Source: CALDTK01 sp965215215 (GTDB taxonomy: Bacteria; Bacteroidota; Bacteroidia; Chitinophagales; Saprospiraceae). From it: DNA of 49,044 nt. The DNA lies in NCBI GenBank assembly GCA_965215215.1, contig CBDCDD010000001.1, positions 1-49,044 of the forward strand, given 5' to 3'. Below, in pieces: positions 15,851-24,024 of this stretch (positions are counted from its first letter, which is position 1; every line of letters begins with the position of its first letter). Under the pieces are notes generated by a model. It was given only the letters and a program-made list of their open reading frames with translations, was not told where the DNA came from and made no database searches. Both the position numbers and the translations under genes were made by a program.

Positions 15851-15982
15851 TCAATCTAACGAAGGGGAGCTAATTCGTTTCCCGTTTGCGATACGACGTA
15901 AGTCGTCAGCTATTAAGAGGCTTCCGATGATGCGTTTGACGGCCGCGATGTCCTCCGCAGGTAGTCCCTCGAGGCGTCGGAA
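15851..15982 (-). pseudogene. Possible C-terminal fragment of an HTH regulator
   Basis: The minus strand reads FRRLEGLPAEDIAAVKRIIG, then SLLIADDLRRIANGK, and stops. This resembles the closing helices of XRE-type regulators, but no N-terminal part or start codon is present. Its upstream side abuts the truncated family A gene on the other strand, so a rearrangement may have cut both genes near 15983. Confidence 0.35.
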
Positions 15983-16222
15983 ATGGGTATCGAAGAGGGT
16001 GGTTACATGTACGTGAGCCGTCTAGGGAGTGATGGGGGCATCACTGCGGGTTCCTGGATAAGTTCTGAGGTGAGCATCCATATCGACAAGGAATGGCGAG
16101 GCTACACATCGCTGCACCTTATTAGCCAAGGAGCGCGCGCACGACGGCTCTGGGCGATCCTACTCGACGGCTATAGTGTGCTGAGTAGAAGGAAGGATCG
16201 ATATGGGATTAAGTTTGCCTAA
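15983..16222 (+). CDS. Plasmid family A protein, shortened copy
   Basis: The 79 residues match the C-terminal half of the 9422-9817 protein (SWISSE, then YTSLHLISQGARARRLWAILLDGYSV against YTSLHLVSEGMGAERIWCLLLNGFDV). About 55 N-terminal residues, including the N-terminal cysteines, are missing. It may be a fragment left by rearrangement or a functional short form starting at the ATG. A strong terminator follows. Confidence 0.45.
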   Translation: MGIEEGGYMYVSRLGSDGGITAGSWISSEVSIHIDKEWRGYTSLHLISQGARARRLWAILLDGYSVLSRRKDRYGIKFA

Positions 16223-16315
16223 GAAAAAGGAAGGGAGAATAAAATGTAGGTTCATCAGCTGCTACCTCAACGGCGGTATGTAGAGCCAAGAGCCACGTGA
16301 GGAGGTCACCTAAGG

Positions 16316-16347
16316 AAGCCCCTCGTGCCCGATGGTACGAGGGGCTT
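16316..16347 (+). terminator. Rho-independent-type terminator
   Basis: Perfect 11-base arms AAGCCCCTCGT and ACGAGGGGCTT with a 10-base loop, followed by TTAAG, lie about 95 bases after the family A short gene. Confidence 0.6.
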
Positions 16348-16679
16348 TAAGTGTAAGCGAATTTTGGCGTAAGGCTAGTCCACCCGCTTAAGGCCAAGGT
16401 GAATGTCGAGTGTATAGCCCTGGCCGACCGGACGGAGGGGATCGTGAATGTACTTATCCTTTATCACGAAACTCATTTGATCCTTGGTGAGGGTTACGTG
16501 GTCTGGATCATAGTACGGGACAATCGATTTGTACCGATTGGCACTCGAGTAGAAAAGAAGGTTGGGATCCAGTACAGTGGTCCCCGGACCGGCCCTTCCG
16601 GTGAAGCCGTCAGGACTCGTGATGGTGAACTCGTCGAGACGGACACCCGAGCCCGTTTCCGGCTCTAGTCATTACCGGC
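16348..16679. other. Gap, no firm gene
   Basis: A GTG-initiated plus-strand frame of 89 codons (16399-16668) is open but shows no recognisable pattern. I see nothing reliable in this stretch. Confidence 0.3.
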
Positions 16680-16913
16680 GGAGACCTGTTTGCGGGAACT
16701 CCAGGGCGTGTACTCGGTCCTCAAGCGCAAGAAGAGCGCGAAGCCGAACGCACGGCCTACGACTACGTGACCGAGGTGATGGCGGAGGTGGGTATTGCGG
16801 GATCGGGGGTATCACCTAAAGGGTTGAGGGGCGGCACGGGCGTCGCGCTCGCGATGGCCGGGGTGCCGGCGACGGTAGTCCAGAAGGTGCTCAGTTTTGC
16901 TTCGCCGGCGTAA
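16680..16913 (+). pseudogene. Decayed partial copy of the tyrosine recombinase gene
   Basis: This stretch is closely similar in DNA to the recombinase gene from about 19343 to 19580 (for example CTCCAGGGCGTGTACTCG and GACTACGTGACCGAGGTGAT against AACTACGTGACCGAGGTGAT). A deletion after AAGAGCGCGAAG removes about 30 bases and shifts the frame. GLRHGMG has become GLRGGTG, and the end carrying GHS and the catalytic tyrosine is replaced by SFASPA and a stop. It cannot encode an active enzyme. Confidence 0.85.
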
Positions 16914-16938
16914 TAGCCCTTATATCTGGCCTCGCGTA

Positions 16939-17307
16939 TCACAGCAAGAGAACCTCGAGCAGCTCCCAGGCCGCTCGTCCGATATCCTCCAACGTGTACC
17001 CCTCCGGCAGATGCGACTGCAACCAGTATAGGGTTGGAACCTGACGGATCGCGGTCACTAAGTATCGGAATCGACCGGAAGCAACAGGCTTCCGCGATTC
17101 GTCCGGGGTGAGCGCACCCCGCGGGTTCGCTTGCTCCCAGTAAAAGGATACGGTCTTCAGGACCACCGTTATGTAGCGTCGGAAATCACCGCTCGTGGCG
17201 TCGGTGGCTACTACGTTGATCTCCAAGCTTATTCGTAAACGCATGATGTTGTAAAGAACTACCCCGAACTTCGCTCCGTCTGGAATCGCGTCAAATCGAC
17301 GCGACAA
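16939..17307 (-). CDS. Plasmid family B hypothetical protein, copy 1
   Basis: This 122-residue protein (TTG start) is unrecognised, but it is a clear relative of the protein at 25234-25770. Shared features are an F(Q/R)R.I..V...V(T/S)FYW core, a T.DE motif, GR/GFR.LV or YLV, and a Leu-rich end. The two copies lie in the same orientation on either side of the recombinase/MmeI/AbiE island. It may be translated from a start further upstream. Confidence 0.45.
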   Translation of the reverse strand: MSRRFDAIPDGAKFGVVLYNIMRLRISLEINVVATDATSGDFRRYITVVLKTVSFYWEQANPRGALTPDESRKPVASGRFRYLVTAIRQVPTLYWLQSHLPEGYTLEDIGRAAWELLEVLLL

Positions 17308-18041
17308 AAGCAGGGCTGGTCGAACTCCACTGCGGCGAGTTCCGTTACCGACCCTTCGGATCGGTTGGACGCGCCATCGATGTGCTCACGGTAGGATTGG
17401 TAGGACTAGTGCGGCTGATAGGTCCAGCGAGCTGGTGGTGACCCTTAGCACCATGTAAGTACACACGCCACGGCTCTGAGAGTCATACGAGGTCGTAGTT
17501 GAACCCAGAACGGTGGTCCAGCGAAGACGTTTGCGAACCTCGAGGATCTCCTGGATGGTGTCCGCGCGATGATCGAAGTATCGGCCGAAATCATGAGAGT
17601 GGGTATGGACCACCGCGGGAATAAGGGGCGATACGGAAGACGTGATCGGCGTCCCGAACCCAAAGAGCACCAGCCCAATCGTCCGGTAATGTTGACCACA
17701 TTATCATGGGAATCAAGATTCCATTTTAACGTGGGGATGCGCTCGTGAGTTAAGACGGCGATGGGGGGAATTAAGGTGGTACCGATTCTCCGTCCACAAC
17801 TTCATATAATGAGTTCCAACAAATGAGATCATTTAGAGTAACTGAATGATGTGTGGGTCCTCTGAACACATTTAGTCCGGTTGGGCGGACCAAATCTGCA
17901 TCGTGTCCCTCGAGTAAGGGATCGACCGAGAGACCTTGTGCCGTAGGCAGCAGGGCGGGTCCTACCTGGCGGAGCGAATGTGTCGCGAGGCTCGTCGTTC
18001 TCGACGGTAGGTATCGTCATGCCGCAAAAATCGATAACGTG
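17308..18041. other. Gap of decayed DNA
   Basis: Open frames here are short and mutually inconsistent, and none has a recognisable pattern. The stretch lies between family B copy 1 and a small membrane gene and looks like non-functional DNA left by earlier insertions. Confidence 0.3.
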
Positions 18042-18344
18042 ATGAGTGTAATAAAATCAAAGGGCAAAACTCAAACTAGTCAGGATTCGGAACGAGTTCA
18101 CAGGGTTCCGCGACCGAGACAGACTGTTGAGAATAGGAGAGCCCTGCTGATGCTTATTCCAGAAACGAAGACCTTCCTGTTGGTAGCACTCGCAATAGTA
18201 TTCGATAAAATTTATCTAGCGACTGGGATAGTAGTGGCTAGTGTGATATGGACGCTCGTATTTGGGCTAATCATACGTGACGAGCCGGTGCCCAGCTGGG
18301 TGAAGGGAGTCTTCAGACTGCACTCCCGCGATCCGAGCGGTTAG
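18042..18344 (+). CDS. Small membrane protein, unknown
   Basis: The 100-residue protein starts at an ATG in an A-rich context, with a basic, polar N-terminus (KSKGKTQTSQDSERVHRVPR). Two adjacent hydrophobic segments (TFLLVALAIVFDKIYLATGI and VVASVIWTLVFGLII) follow, then a basic tail. No family recognised. Longer frames upstream lack coding character, so the internal ATG was chosen. Confidence 0.4.
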   Translation: MSVIKSKGKTQTSQDSERVHRVPRPRQTVENRRALLMLIPETKTFLLVALAIVFDKIYLATGIVVASVIWTLVFGLIIRDEPVPSWVKGVFRLHSRDPSG

Positions 18345-18616
18345 TGAAATATATGAGCGCGGAAATTACTGCGGCCGTTTCCGAGTCTATTAGCCTAAGA
18401 GGAAGCGCATTGAGTGAATACAAAAGATTGGTGAAGCTACCATTCGGTACGCTTCCTTTCCATCCGAACCTCTCCCCAAATTTCATAGGGGCTTACCCTA
18501 CGGAGCGGGGCGCCTGAATTACATATTATCGGGCTGACGAATCAATAAATATGTAAGGATAGTGATTGAAGTGATTAATTAATAATGTTGTATCTTGCAG
18601 TCAATATAATATTTAC

Positions 18617-18892
18617 ATGAAATATAAGAAGATGGAAAAGCGGGTAAGGCGATTATTGGGTAGGGCTTTGGAAATCATGCTGACAACATTAATGACTAAT
18701 TTTTATGGCAATCCTCATAATACGGGAGTCATCTACGAGCCAGAGGTAATCAATATCATTCAGAATGTAACCTATAATAATACGGTGATAGAGATTATCG
18801 TGACGGATACGCTTCCCTTGTGGGTCGGGGCGTCCACTATTCGCTCGCGCTCACCCCCTGACGAGGGCGCTGCGCTCCGTTCCCGCCCTTAA
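18617..18892 (+). CDS. AT-rich small open frame, doubtful
   Basis: A 91-codon frame in unusually AT-rich DNA for this plasmid, beginning KYKKMEKRVRRLLGRALEIM and continuing TNFYGNPHNTGVIYEPEVIN. An AT-rich upstream region with TATCTTGC is present. The last 20 residues are low complexity. The base composition unlike its surroundings suggests a separate origin. No function assigned. Confidence 0.3.
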   Translation: MKYKKMEKRVRRLLGRALEIMLTTLMTNFYGNPHNTGVIYEPEVINIIQNVTYNNTVIEIIVTDTLPLWVGASTIRSRSPPDEGAALRSRP

Positions 18893-19020
18893 GCCGTGGG
18901 CTAATACAAAGTCAGTGCCCGGGTTCGTTTCCGACTCTACCCCTTAGAGTCGGAAAGGCGCGGGGGCGATCGGGGACCGCAGCCGCCGGCGAACACAGTG
19001 GCCGCGTTGCCGGGGTTGCG

Positions 19021-19028
19021 TAGATTTG
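19021..19028 (+). promoter_or_regulatory. -7 box (TAGATTTG) ahead of the recombinase
   Basis: TAGATTTG fits TAnnTTTG and lies 24 bases before the ATG. It overlaps the left arm of the dyad at 19025-19053, so a protein bound to that dyad could block transcription. Confidence 0.4.
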
Positions 19029-19053
19029 CCGAGAACCAACTGTTTTCGGCAAA
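19025..19053. other. Dif-like dyad: candidate recombinase core site
   Basis: TTTGCCGAGAA and TTTTCGGCAAA are inverted 11-base arms (10 of 11 pairs match) separated by the 7-base spacer CCAACTG. This is the geometry of a tyrosine-recombinase core site: 11-base arms and a 6-8 base spacer. The right arm ends on the A of the recombinase start codon. It may serve as resolution or integration site, as an autoregulatory operator, or both. Confidence 0.5.
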
Positions 19054-19658
19054 TGGCCTCTCTGGACACCCTAATCGACCCGCGGTCCGGGGAGCGCAAA
19101 TACCTCAACGCCGAAGAGCGCCGAGCCTTCCTCGAGGGTACGCTCCTCAAGGAGGCAAACCGAAAGTACTACTGCCAGCTATTGTACTTCACCGGGTGCC
19201 GCGTAGCGGAGGGTTTGCAGGTGACCCCGCGGAGGCTCGACTACGCGGATCGGTCGGTCGGCTTCCAGACCCTCAAGCAGGGTAAGGACGCCGCCGGCGA
19301 GCAACGCACGCGATACCGGAGCAACGAGCTGCCGGAAGCCTACCTGCAGGAGCTCCAGGGCGTGTACTCGATCCTCAAACGCAAGAAGAGCGCGAAGCAA
19401 GCTGATGTCCGGATCTGGGGATTCACCGAGCGGACGGCCTACAACTACGTGACCGAGGTGATGGCGGAGGTGGGGATCACGGGGCCCGGGGCCTCACCTA
19501 AGGGGTTACGTCACGGCATGGGCGTCGCGCTCGCGATGAACGGAGTGCCGGCGACGGTGGTCCAGAAAGTGCTCGGTCACTCGAGGATCGAGAACACCCT
19601 CATCTACCTCGAGCTCGTCGGACGCGAGAAAAGAGAACTCGTCAGCCGAGTGTGGTGA
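19053..19658 (+). CDS. Short tyrosine recombinase (catalytic domain only)
   Basis: This is a site-specific recombinase of 201 residues. Catalytic residues can be placed: Arg50 in YFTGCRVAEG, the second-box Arg153-His154 in KGLRHGMG, His176 in LGHSRIE and the nucleophile Tyr185 in NTLIYLEL. The first position of the HxxR box is Lys rather than His, which is tolerated in the family. There is no N-terminal SAM-like core-binding domain, so it is a minimal form as found on plasmids. ATG 19053 is chosen over a start nine codons upstream because of the dyad ending exactly there. Likely roles are dimer resolution or mobility of the adjacent cargo. A decayed copy lies at 16680-16913. Confidence 0.85.
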   Translation: MASLDTLIDPRSGERKYLNAEERRAFLEGTLLKEANRKYYCQLLYFTGCRVAEGLQVTPRRLDYADRSVGFQTLKQGKDAAGEQRTRYRSNELPEAYLQELQGVYSILKRKKSAKQADVRIWGFTERTAYNYVTEVMAEVGITGPGASPKGLRHGMGVALAMNGVPATVVQKVLGHSRIENTLIYLELVGREKRELVSRVW

Positions 19659-19717
19659 AGTCGGCACCCTTATCAGACAAATATAGAAGCATCAGAAAAT
19701 CACAAAAACGATTAGCA

Positions 19718-19888
19718 ATGATTACGACGGTAAACGCATACGGGGCGGTACTCAACGGCGAGGCCGCTAGTTGGCTAGCGAACGCCCTGATCAACGGGGA
19801 AGAGTTTTGCGAGAGAGAGTACAACGCCCTCACGGCTTTTGTAGCTGAGCGACAACGAGGTTCTCTGCCTCCTTACGGATGGAAGTGA
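19718..19888 (+). CDS. Small hypothetical protein
   Basis: The 56-residue reading (NAYGAVLNGEAASWLANALI, then NGEEFCEREYNALTAFVAER) is helix-rich and looks coding. It follows the recombinase by 59 bases and overlaps the tail of the opposite-strand gene. No family recognised. Confidence 0.4.
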   Translation: MITTVNAYGAVLNGEAASWLANALINGEEFCEREYNALTAFVAERQRGSLPPYGWK

Positions 19889-20129
19889 TTGCCTCAATCA
19901 GCGCTTCGCCGCAGGCGGCAGATGTCCCCTTCGAGTACTCGAAGGGGCCGTGGGCTCTGGCGTGAACTACGTAACGATCCGGGGAGGGCAGCCGGCAGAT
20001 GTCAATTTGGACGTTGTTAGCGTAGCCCGCAACGTGTTTGTCGTGACAAACCCAACTGACGTAGGGGAGGCCTTCGCGTAAAGTTTGCTCTATGCCTTCG
20101 GGCATGCGAAGATTCTCGGGATCCACCAT
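19830..20129 (-). CDS. Hypothetical protein downstream of the MmeI-like gene
   Basis: The 99-residue protein from the ATG at 20129 contains MPEGIEQTLREGLPYVSWVC and NVQIDICRLPSPDRYVVHAR, ending in a helix (CGEALIEAITSIRKEAENLV). It is unrecognised. It lies downstream of the restriction-modification gene on the same strand and may be its accessory. An inverted repeat at 20173-20191 stands between the two genes. Confidence 0.5.
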   Translation of the reverse strand: MVDPENLRMPEGIEQTLREGLPYVSWVCHDKHVAGYANNVQIDICRLPSPDRYVVHARAHGPFEYSKGTSAACGEALIEAITSIRKEAENLVVAQLQKP

Positions 20130-20172
20130 AGCACAAGTGTGTTGTCTTCGATAATCTGATATCGCACGCAAC

Positions 20173-20191
20173 ATAAAACAAATTGTTTTAT
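20173..20191. promoter_or_regulatory. Palindrome between the MmeI-like gene and its neighbour
   Basis: ATAAAACAA and TTGTTTTAT flank one central A, giving a perfect 19-base dyad. It lies 20 bases past the MmeI-like stop and 44 bases before the ATG at 20129, so it could be an operator or a small terminator. Confidence 0.4.
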
Positions 20192-20210
20192 ATATCCTGT
20201 GCCGACGCAT

Positions 20211-22991
20211 CTATTTATCGACACTAGCCAGCTTCCCCCAAAGGCCGAAGAGCCACTCTACTCGACGACGCTCATCCGGGAAGGGTTGCGGTCGGTAAGC
20301 TAGGTCGACCGCTTTATCAAGGATCTTGTGAGCTTTAGCCAAAACCCCCGGCATCGTGAGCGGATCGTAGAGGTCCGCCAAGGTGTTGCCGTCCTCGAGG
20401 AAGGGTTTACGCGCATCGAGTACTGCCTGCGCGGCCAGCTCTATAGGTCTTTTTTGAGCGCTCACTGGCGATGGCCAGGGGTAGTTATTGTAGACCAACG
20501 TCGCGGAGTAGCGATAGTCGCTCTTGAGCCTACCGGCAGTGTAACGCATCCACCCCATGTGCATGGCTGAGGACAGGATTCCAAAGTGGTAACGATCAGC
20601 TGTAGGGACTACAAAAACTAGATCGCTGGCAAGATCAGCAGCGTCCGCAAACCCGACGGGTATGTATGCGCGCCGCTCACTGCTAACCTTGGGAACGATG
20701 AGATACTCTGTGGCGGGAAAATTCTCTACGTGGAAGCGTCGCGGAGTTGCAGCGAGCTTCTGAGTGGGTTTACTGTCGCTAGCTAGTCGGAATGCTTTGA
20801 CTGCCTCCACGCGTTGCAGCGCGAGCGGCATCGCGCGCAAGGCAGCGGGGTTAGCGTCCCCTAGCCACAGGCACCAGCGCTCGATACCGTTAAGGAACTC
20901 CCGTGATCCGTACCACCGCCGGAAATACGGCGCGGCTTGCGGCTCGTGCTCGAGGAAAGCCGCTTTCTCTTCTGGGGTAAACAGGTAGTTACCGCCGTCT
21001 ATAGGCTTGTTACCGATCCCCATTGCGGGGATGCCTGGCCAGGGCGTCCTGCGCCGTAGGATTGTAACGTCAGGGCCGGGCATGAGGTAGGGGTTGATGT
21101 TCGGGACCCATGAACATAAGGCATCGCTGGCGATGTCATCGTAGGTGTAGAGGTCCTTACGCCCCTCCTTAGCTAGCCCGAAGCCGACGATTACGACGTG
21201 GACCGCGGCGTTTCCCTTGGCGAGGTTGGACCACCGGAAAGTCTGGTGCGCGAAGTGCACCTGCATTCCTGCATCGTAGAGCGGGGACCACAGTACACCG
21301 GCTTGTTCGCCCTGGGCGATGGAATTGGTTGACACGAAGCCTACCGTTGTCCGCGGGTGCTCCGCTACGTAACGCGCGGCCTTGATGAACCAGCCGGTGA
21401 CGTAGTCGAGCAGGCCCCCGCTGCGGATCCCGCGCCGGACGGGTTTGAGGTCTGCTCGCTGCTGATCAGTCTGATACTTGGCTCCGATGAAGGGCGGATT
21501 ACCGAGGATGAAGTCGAACCTCTCGGGCTGGGTTTTGGCGAAAGCGGCCCCCCAATCGATGGCAAGCGAATTTGCGTGAACGATGTGTGGCGTGGCCTCG
21601 ATAGGGATGCGGGCGATGAGCTCGCCGAAGCGTTGCGACGCCTCACGGTTCATCTGGTGGTCGACGAGCCACATGGCAGTTTCGGCGACACGAGCGGCGA
21701 AGCCGTCGATCTCGATACCGTAGAACTGATCGACCGAGCACCGGAGGAACTGCCGGACATTTAGGCTCGATTCCTCGAGGGCATCCATACGGACACCGGA
21801 GCGCCGCAGGCTCTCGTGTACGAGCTCCAGCTCGATGCGGCGCAACTCGCGGTAGGCGACGATGAGGAAGTTGCCCGACCCACAGGCAGGGTCTAGGAAG
21901 CGGTAGCTCGCGAGCTGCGTTAGTGCGCGGTCGAGCTCAGTACGGCCGGCACGTCCGGTGACCCCGCGACCGGTGTTCAGAACGCGGGTGGCGTCAGAAC
22001 GGAGCGCGTCGAGGAATAAAGGACCGAGCACCTTCAGGATGTTCTCCTCGCTCGTGTAGTGTGCTCCAAGATCACGGCGCTCCTTCGGGTCCATCGCCGC
22101 CTGGAACATCGAACCGAAGATGGCGGGGCTCACGCCCCCCCACGCGAGGGCCGAAACCTCGAGCATTACCTCGCGCATGGAGCTGTCGAACGTAGGCGTC
22201 CGCAGGCGTCCCTCGAAGAGACCACCGTTGACGTAAGGGAAGGCGGCGAGATCTTCGTCGAGCGTTCGCTGGCGCGCGTCACCCGGCGTATCGAGGATTT
22301 GGAAAATCTGGTCGAGGTGCATTCCGAGGTCACGCCCATCCTCGGCCGTACGGTTACGTAGGTAATAGTCGAAAGTGTCTTTAATGAAGATTCCCGTATC
22401 GTCGGCGAAGAGGCAGAATAGCAGCCGTACGAGAAAGCGATCGAGGTCCGGCGCGCCATATCCCGAATCCGTGAGCGCGTCGTGCAGCTCGCCCATCTTC
22501 ACGGCCGCCTTCTCGTTAACGGGATCCTGCTCGCGGATGACGTGATGCTCGTAGCCAGCAACGAAATCGAATAGGCGGATGCGGTCCGGCAGCTCGTCGA
22601 GGCGGAAGGTGGTGTGATCGTCGGTAACGAGGTCGTCGAGACGGAACTCCGCGAAATCGCTCACGAGGATATACCTCGGCAGCTCGGCATCCTTCAGTCC
22701 CGTGAGATAACCCACGGCCTGACCTTCGGCTTTGTCGAGGCTCGCGCCCCGACTCTTGTGCTCGATGAGCATGACCCCCGGCCATAACCCATCGATGCGG
22801 CCGCGGCTACCGTCTTGTTTGACGGCGGCCCGTTCGTAGCTAGCTACCCGCCGGCGGCTGATCCCGAAGACGAGGAAGAAATCGTTCCAAAAGGTCTGTG
22901 CCTCGGCGTTCTCCTTCGAGTCTCCTGCGTATTCCCTGCTGAAAGCGTAGGCACGATTGCGGATCTCGGTCCAGCTGAGGGGTTTGGCCAT
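20211..22991 (-). CDS. MmeI-like type IIL restriction-modification enzyme
   Basis: A single 926-residue chain combines nuclease, adenine methyltransferase and target recognition, as in MmeI (about 920 residues). The nuclease motif is Asp67 in GRIDG with Glu77 and Lys79 in LIEHK. The methyltransferase has motif I LDPACGSGNF near residue 365 and motif IV NPPF near residue 498. The remaining 400 residues contain the target-recognition part (SEFLNGIERWCLWLGD-like text and LIVPKVSSERR). The ATG at 22991 gives the start MAKPLSWTEIRNRAY typical of the family; upstream sequence looks non-coding. The enzyme cuts DNA without the matching methyl mark, so on a plasmid it defends the host and also penalises plasmid loss. 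Specificity cannot be read here. Confidence 0.9.
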   Translation of the reverse strand: MAKPLSWTEIRNRAYAFSREYAGDSKENAEAQTFWNDFFLVFGISRRRVASYERAAVKQDGSRGRIDGLWPGVMLIEHKSRGASLDKAEGQAVGYLTGLKDAELPRYILVSDFAEFRLDDLVTDDHTTFRLDELPDRIRLFDFVAGYEHHVIREQDPVNEKAAVKMGELHDALTDSGYGAPDLDRFLVRLLFCLFADDTGIFIKDTFDYYLRNRTAEDGRDLGMHLDQIFQILDTPGDARQRTLDEDLAAFPYVNGGLFEGRLRTPTFDSSMREVMLEVSALAWGGVSPAIFGSMFQAAMDPKERRDLGAHYTSEENILKVLGPLFLDALRSDATRVLNTGRGVTGRAGRTELDRALTQLASYRFLDPACGSGNFLIVAYRELRRIELELVHESLRRSGVRMDALEESSLNVRQFLRCSVDQFYGIEIDGFAARVAETAMWLVDHQMNREASQRFGELIARIPIEATPHIVHANSLAIDWGAAFAKTQPERFDFILGNPPFIGAKYQTDQQRADLKPVRRGIRSGGLLDYVTGWFIKAARYVAEHPRTTVGFVSTNSIAQGEQAGVLWSPLYDAGMQVHFAHQTFRWSNLAKGNAAVHVVIVGFGLAKEGRKDLYTYDDIASDALCSWVPNINPYLMPGPDVTILRRRTPWPGIPAMGIGNKPIDGGNYLFTPEEKAAFLEHEPQAAPYFRRWYGSREFLNGIERWCLWLGDANPAALRAMPLALQRVEAVKAFRLASDSKPTQKLAATPRRFHVENFPATEYLIVPKVSSERRAYIPVGFADAADLASDLVFVVPTADRYHFGILSSAMHMGWMRYTAGRLKSDYRYSATLVYNNYPWPSPVSAQKRPIELAAQAVLDARKPFLEDGNTLADLYDPLTMPGVLAKAHKILDKAVDLAYRPQPFPDERRRVEWLFGLWGKLASVDK

Positions 22992-23121
22992 GAAGCAAGT
23001 ATACCCGCTGGAGCGAGCTTTTGTGTCGCGCGATGTAAGCCTATCCCGCAAGACGGTAAACCGTTGCCCCCAATTCGCTCGGCGCATTGCGACCTAGCTA
23101 GCTCGCGTACCTTCGTCGGGA

Positions 23122-24024
23122 TTGGACAAGCTCACTCAACTATCCAGCAACCACGCGCAAATTAAGCGCATCGCACTGCGTGGCATGGTGACGGACGATG
23201 ACCTCATGGAGCGTCTAGTGCTCAAAGGCGGTAGCGCCGTATCGATGGTCTACGAGATCGATCACCGTAGATCACTGGACCTAGACTTCTCGATGGCGGA
23301 CGCCTTCGACGAAGAGGAGTTGCCCGAGATCAAACAACAATTACAGACCGTTCTCACGGCTACCTTCCTTGAGAATGGGTATGAGCTATTCGATTTTGAG
23401 TTCAAGTCTAAGCCTAAATTCATATCGTCTGACGTGAGCGAGTTCTGGGGTGGGTACCAGATACTGTTCAAGCTTCTACCCACGAAGGAGTTTGCCGAGT
23501 ACTCTAACCTCGAGCAGCAACGACGAAACGCAATCCCGCTCGGGAAGGAAGGGTCTACGAAGTTCGCAATTGACATTAGCTCTCACGAGCACTGCGATCC
23601 GGCTAGTACGACCGAGATAGACGAGTTTCGCTTGCGGGTCTATACCCCCGAGATGATCGTCCTGGAGAAGCTCCGCGCGTTGTGTCAGCAGCTCCCGGAT
23701 TACCAAACCGTCATCCACGCCAATCGACCCCGTCCCGCCCGAAGTAGGGACTTTTACGACATTCACGCGCTTCGCGAACAGTTCGATCTCGATTTCACAT
23801 CACCAGCGAACCTAGAGCTATTAGAACTCATTTTCGAAGCTAAACGCGTGCCCATCGGGCTGATCCTTCAGATACGCGAACGACGCGAATACTATCGGGA
23901 GAACTTCGAGGCGTCCGTGCGTGACACTATCTCCTCGCAGGAGGATATCAAGGAGTTCGACGATTACTTCGATGGGTTAGTCGGCACCTTCCACTCCATC
24001 GCTCAGTCTATGTTGGAAGGGTAG
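23122..24024 (+). CDS. abiEii: AbiEii/AbiGii-type nucleotidyltransferase toxin
   Basis: AbiEii toxins are nucleotidyltransferases that inhibit growth, giving abortive infection or plasmid stabilisation. The 300-residue protein has the motif KGGS at 35-38, DLD at 53-55, the family motif TPEMIVLEKLRAL near 176 with its conserved lysine, and RSRDFYDIHAL. The TTG start is used because it gives the usual N-terminal helix, and TACCTTCG, one mismatch from a -7 box, ends eight bases before it. An ATG 21 codons later is the alternative. Unusually, the antitoxin-like gene is on the other strand and the two 3' ends overlap by 22 bases, instead of the usual antitoxin-toxin operon. Confidence 0.9.
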   Translation: MDKLTQLSSNHAQIKRIALRGMVTDDDLMERLVLKGGSAVSMVYEIDHRRSLDLDFSMADAFDEEELPEIKQQLQTVLTATFLENGYELFDFEFKSKPKFISSDVSEFWGGYQILFKLLPTKEFAEYSNLEQQRRNAIPLGKEGSTKFAIDISSHEHCDPASTTEIDEFRLRVYTPEMIVLEKLRALCQQLPDYQTVIHANRPRPARSRDFYDIHALREQFDLDFTSPANLELLELIFEAKRVPIGLILQIRERREYYRENFEASVRDTISSQEDIKEFDDYFDGLVGTFHSIAQSMLEG

